Origin: an uncultured Ruminococcus sp.
Lineage (GTDB): Bacteria; Bacillota; Clostridia; Oscillospirales; Acutalibacteraceae
Assembly (NCBI GenBank): GCA_902766585.1
Contig: CACXDV010000046.1
Location: 1 to 7,978, forward strand
Reading direction: 5' to 3'
DNA length: 7,978 nt
Shown: piece after piece, positions 5,813-7,978 of the stretch
How positions within the stretch are numbered: position 1 is the stretch's first letter
Layout of the letters: the number at the start of each line of letters is the position of its first letter
Position numbers and translations under genes: made by a program
The notes under the pieces: model-generated
What the model was told of the DNA's origin: nothing
Seen by the model: the letters and a program-made list of their open reading frames with translations, nothing else
Database searches by the model: none

Positions 5813-6255
5813 TTATATATTGTCTTGTTTTTTTATCTTTTCTATTTTACATGAATGTTCTTTGCTTTCGATATCATAGTTTATACCGACAAGAAGCACA
5901 TCTCCTGAATATTCACTTATTTTATACTGCCGTCTCTTCTCATGGTATCGGAAATAAAACCGGTAATATCTAAATAAATGACATTAAAGCTATTGATAAG
6001 TTTTTCATAACATTCTGTTTCAGCAATTTCTTTATCATCAAAAAGGCAATGAGAATCACAGGTATGGTCATAATACGCGCACAGCATTTTTGCAGCATAG
6101 GATTTACCGAAACGGCGAGGACGGCTTATACATATCAGCTTATCCGGAGTATCGATTCTTTCGTTTATTAAACCGATCATCCCGGTCTTATCCTGATAGT
6201 TGCTGTTTACTACTTCTGCAAATCCGGCATTTCCGGGATTAAGATAAATTCCCAT
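5813..6255 (-). pseudogene. Remnant of an AAA-ATPase-like / PD-(D/E)XK nuclease family gene with internal deletion and frameshift
   Basis: The first 112 codons (6255 to 5917) match the start of the AAA-ATPase-like family common in gut Clostridia: MGIYLNPGNAGF, VDKTG-like QDKTGMIGLI (21-30), P-loop RPRRFGKS (45-52), AAKMLCAYYDHTCDS, then VIYLDITGFISD (92-103), and a stop at 5917-5919. Intact members run to about 500 residues or more. In a different frame, from about 5947 to the stop at 5813, the sequence reads YHEKRRQYKI, SEYSGDVLLVGINYD and SKEHSCKIEKI. This is the typical C-terminal end of the same family, from its nuclease-like part. So both ends survive and an internal deletion near 5945-5955 removed most of the ATPase and nuclease domains and shifted the frame. 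RBS AGGAGG (6264-6269) and a promoter remain intact. A truncated 112-residue product may still be made. Family matching is from memory. Confidence 0.85.
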
Positions 6256-6287
6256 CGGATCATCCTCCTCTCTTTCATTCTATATCA

Positions 6288-6316
6288 ATGATACCATAAA
6301 GGACTTTGAAATTCAA
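6288..6316 (-). promoter_or_regulatory. Promoter of the AAA-ATPase remnant, probably also of luxS
   Basis: On the minus strand, TTGAAT (6311-6316) is followed after 17 bases by TATCAT (6288-6293), 32 bases before the remnant's ATG. No comparable promoter was found between the remnant and luxS: TAAAAT exists at 5844-5849 but has no recognisable -35. There is no terminator hairpin between the two genes. Confidence 0.6.
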
Positions 6317-6370
6317 CACAGATAAAAGCAAAAGGCGGGAAACAGATCCTGCATTAAAACCGTACCGGAC

Positions 6371-6418
6371 AAAATAAAACAGCCTCTGCAAACCTTTTGA
6401 GGCATGACAGCGGCTGTT
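6371..6418 (-). terminator. Terminator of serS
   Basis: On the minus strand, AACAGCC (6412-6418) pairs with GGCTGTT (6378-6384) and is followed by TTATTTT (6371-6377). A competing inner pairing, GCCTC (6399-6403) with GAGGC (6382-6386), ends closer to the same T-rich tract. Either hairpin is 13 or more bases beyond the serS stop codon. The long loop makes this weaker than the other terminators in the window. Confidence 0.65.
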
Positions 6419-6431
6419 ATTTATGGTCTGA

Positions 6432-7721
6432 TTATTTTTTAACGGGAACGAGCTTTTCCTTGCCGCCCATGTAGGGACGGAGAACTGCGGGAACATTTAC
6501 AGAGCCGTCTGCCTGATAATGATTCTCAAGCAGAGCGATAAGCATTCTCGGGGGAGCGACAACGGTATTATTAAGTGTATGAACAAGATATGTTCCGTTT
6601 TCGCCCTTGGTGCGTATTTTAAGGCGTCGAGCCTGAGCATCACCGAGATTTGAACAGCTGCATACCTCGAAATACTTCTTCTGACGGGGACTCCATGCCT
6701 CTATGTCACATGATTTCACTTTGAGGTCTGCAAGATCGCCGGAACAGCATTCAAGCTGGCGAACAGGAATTTCCATATTGCGGAACAGCTCAACTGAAAG
6801 TCTCCACATTTTTTCATACCAATCCATGCTTTCCTCAGGCTTGCAAATAACGATCATTTCCTGTTTTTCAAACTGGTGGATCCTGTAAACTCCTCTTTCC
6901 TCCAGACCGTGTGAGCCTACCTCCTTGCGGAAGCAGGGAGAATATGATGTAAGTGTAAGGGGCAGAGAAGACTCGTCAATGATCTGATTCACATATTTAC
7001 CGATCATGCTGTGTTCTGAGGTACCGATAAGATAAAGGTCCTCGCCCTCGATCTTATACATCATAGCATTCATTTCATCAAAGCTCATTACGCCGTCAAC
7101 GATCTCTCTGTGGATCATAAACGGAGGAATACAGTATGTGAAGCCGTGGTCTATCATAAAATCTCTTGCATATGCAAGTACAGCCTCATGCAGTCTTGCG
7201 ATATCGCCCATGAGATAGTAGAAGGCAGCGCCTGCAACTCTGCCGGCGGAGTCTTTATCAAGACCGTTGAGTGAAGTCATTATCTCTGCATGATAGGGTA
7301 TCTCATAGTCGGGAACAACAGGTTCACCGAAGCGGGCAACCTCCACATTATGAGTATCATCAGGACCGATCGGGACTGACGGATCAATCATCTGGGGGAT
7401 GCTTTTCATTATCTTGTCAAGCTCTACGGAAAGTTCATCCATAAGAGCCTCTTTTTCCTTCATTACAGCGGCATTGCTTTTTACCTGATTGCGTATAGCC
7501 TCAGCCTCTTCCTTTTTACCCTCGCGGTTAAGCTGTGCGACCTGAGCGGAAAGCTTATTTCTCTGAGCGCGGATATCCTCAGAGATATGCTTTGCTTCCA
7601 TAATACGCGCATAAAGGTCGGCTGCCTCATCTACAAGGTGCAGTTTGCTGTCCTGGAATTTCTTTTTCATGTTTTCCTTTACAGCTTCTTTATTATTGAT
7701 CAGAAATTTTACGTCAAGCAT
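6432..7721 (-). CDS. serS: Serine--tRNA ligase
   Basis: This cytoplasmic class II synthetase charges tRNA-Ser (and tRNA-Sec where present) with serine. The 429 residues match the family. Residues 1-112 form the N-terminal arm that grips the tRNA, with a long coiled coil at about 30-108 rich in Lys, Glu and Gln. The catalytic core has TSE (234-236) for serine recognition, motif 2 with CFRKEVGSHG (263-272) and RIHQFEKQEM (280-289), FEVCSCSN (351-358), and motif 3 as LNNTVVAPPR (383-392) with the ATP-binding arginine R392. Motif 3 differs from the usual bacterial NGSGLAVGR and, with HQFEKQEM and CKPEES, points to a divergent branch. The ATG at 7719-7721 is chosen over one 19 codons upstream: it gives the expected MLDVKFLINN, and AGAGGAGA (7729-7736) precedes it. 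The longer form would begin inside the -10 to start region. Confidence 0.96.
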   Translation of the reverse strand: MLDVKFLINNKEAVKENMKKKFQDSKLHLVDEAADLYARIMEAKHISEDIRAQRNKLSAQVAQLNREGKKEEAEAIRNQVKSNAAVMKEKEALMDELSVELDKIMKSIPQMIDPSVPIGPDDTHNVEVARFGEPVVPDYEIPYHAEIMTSLNGLDKDSAGRVAGAAFYYLMGDIARLHEAVLAYARDFMIDHGFTYCIPPFMIHREIVDGVMSFDEMNAMMYKIEGEDLYLIGTSEHSMIGKYVNQIIDESSLPLTLTSYSPCFRKEVGSHGLEERGVYRIHQFEKQEMIVICKPEESMDWYEKMWRLSVELFRNMEIPVRQLECCSGDLADLKVKSCDIEAWSPRQKKYFEVCSCSNLGDAQARRLKIRTKGENGTYLVHTLNNTVVAPPRMLIALLENHYQADGSVNVPAVLRPYMGGKEKLVPVKK

Positions 7722-7758
7722 TTTTGTCGATCTCCTCTTTGACTTAATTATATCACTG

Positions 7759-7788
7759 ATTATACCACAACATAACATAAAAAGTCAA
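7759..7788 (-). promoter_or_regulatory. Sigma-A promoter of serS
   Basis: On the minus strand, TTGACT (7783-7788) and TATAAT (7759-7764) are separated by 18 bases. The start site would be near 7752, giving a leader of about 30 bases. That is too short for a T-box, and the T-box core (GGTGGNACCGCG) is not seen. Confidence 0.8.
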
Positions 7789-7794
7789 CCGCAC

Positions 7795-7809
7795 GCGGGG
7801 TGCCCCCGC
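7795..7809. repeat. Short GC-rich palindrome upstream of the serS promoter
   Basis: GCGGGG (7795-7800) and CCCCGC (7804-7809) form a 6-bp all-GC stem with a 3-base loop. It stands out in AT-rich surroundings. Neither strand has a good T-tract after it, so it is not a standard terminator. It lies 6 bases upstream of the serS -35 hexamer. Confidence 0.6.
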
Positions 7810-7814
7810 TGTCG

Positions 7815-7859
7815 TTTCGCGCTTTAGTTCAGTAGTACCTTTATTTCTGTTGCGCGAAA
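7815..7859. repeat. 8-bp inverted repeat enclosing the start of repeat copy B
   Basis: TTTCGCGC (7815-7822) and GCGCGAAA (7852-7859) are perfect inverted arms separated by 29 bases. The right arm overlaps the block of repeat copy B that is shared with 7-20. The left arm would fall outside the window for copy A, so it is not known whether the palindrome belongs to the repeat. Confidence 0.55.
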
Positions 7860-7907
7860 AAACTTCTACATTATTTCAAGTTCAGTTATAAGTTAAGCTG
7901 TTTCTTT
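7845..7907 (+). repeat. Intergenic dispersed repeat, copy B
   Basis: This is the partner of 7-69, in the same orientation at a constant offset of 7838. The block 7872-7907 differs from copy A at three of 36 positions (two adjacent G/A changes and one G/A change in GCTRTTTC). The first block at 7845-7858 differs at one of 14. The element lies in a 250-base gene-free stretch upstream of serS in which no ORF, tRNA or riboswitch was recognised. Confidence 0.7.
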
Positions 7908-7929
7908 TGCATTTCTGATGTTGCTTAAA

Positions 7930-7968
7930 TTATTTCTATTTGAAAATTGCTTTGTGCTATAGAAATAA
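7930..7968. repeat. 10-bp inverted repeat at the right edge
   Basis: TTATTTCTAT (7930-7939) and ATAGAAATAA (7959-7968) are perfect inverted arms around a 19-base centre. There is no T-run directly after either side beyond the AT-rich arms. It could be a transcript end of a gene beyond the window, or part of the neighbouring repeat. Confidence 0.5.
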
Positions 7969-7978
7969 AACAGCAAAA

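Noticed and set aside
7722..7978. T-box or other aminoacyl-tRNA riboswitch upstream of serS
   Set aside because: The conserved T-box core is absent on the minus strand, and the serS promoter at 7759-7788 leaves a leader of only about 30 bases.
1..7978. CRISPR array, tRNA or rRNA genes, intact transposase or integrase
   Set aside because: No regularly spaced short repeats, cloverleaf-like sequence or transposase motifs were seen in either strand; the two-copy repeat at the ends has no associated mobility gene.

Overview
The window reads as chromosome of a low-to-moderate GC Gram-positive gut bacterium of the class Clostridia, most likely a Ruminococcus-like member of the Oscillospiraceae. This is inferred from the strong AGGAGG-type ribosome binding sites, the group II BirA, the YtrA-type GntR regulator with a small ABC-2 exporter, the clostridial LuxS variant and a remnant of the AAA-ATPase-like/PD-(D/E)XK family that is very common in these genomes. 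No sequence search was possible, so the genus is a guess.

Layout. Positions 1-136 carry one copy of an intergenic repeat and the terminator of an 87-residue orphan protein (137-400, minus). Positions 401-627 have no gene but hold a perfect hairpin and a long terminator-like stem. birA (minus) and a GNAT acetyltransferase gene (plus) are divergent and fire from back-to-back promoters in 1594-1792. A strong terminator closes the acetyltransferase gene. A consensus sigma-A promoter overlapped by a TTGTATATA/TATATACAA inverted repeat then starts a four-gene plus-strand operon: YtrA-type GntR repressor, ABC ATPase and two ABC-2 membrane proteins. The genes touch or overlap by a few bases. The operon ends in a bidirectional terminator that it shares with the convergent luxS.

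luxS (minus) lies 3 bp downstream of the end of a decayed AAA-ATPase-like gene. That gene keeps its promoter, RBS, N-terminus with P-loop and C-terminal tail, but it has lost its middle and the tail is out of frame. The only good promoter upstream of luxS is the one in front of this remnant. serS (minus) occupies 6432-7721 with its own promoter and terminator; no T-box is visible in the leader. The window ends in a gene-free, palindrome-rich stretch carrying the second copy of the repeat seen at the left end.

Functionally these are mostly independent units: biotin-protein ligation, seryl-tRNA charging, the LuxS step of the activated methyl cycle with AI-2 precursor formation, and a self-regulated exporter resembling the Ytr and Pmt systems. 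I see no clearly new biological system. The best items for follow-up are the AAA-ATPase remnant now fused to luxS transcription, the paired intergenic repeats, and the unexplained plus-oriented terminator near 588-630.
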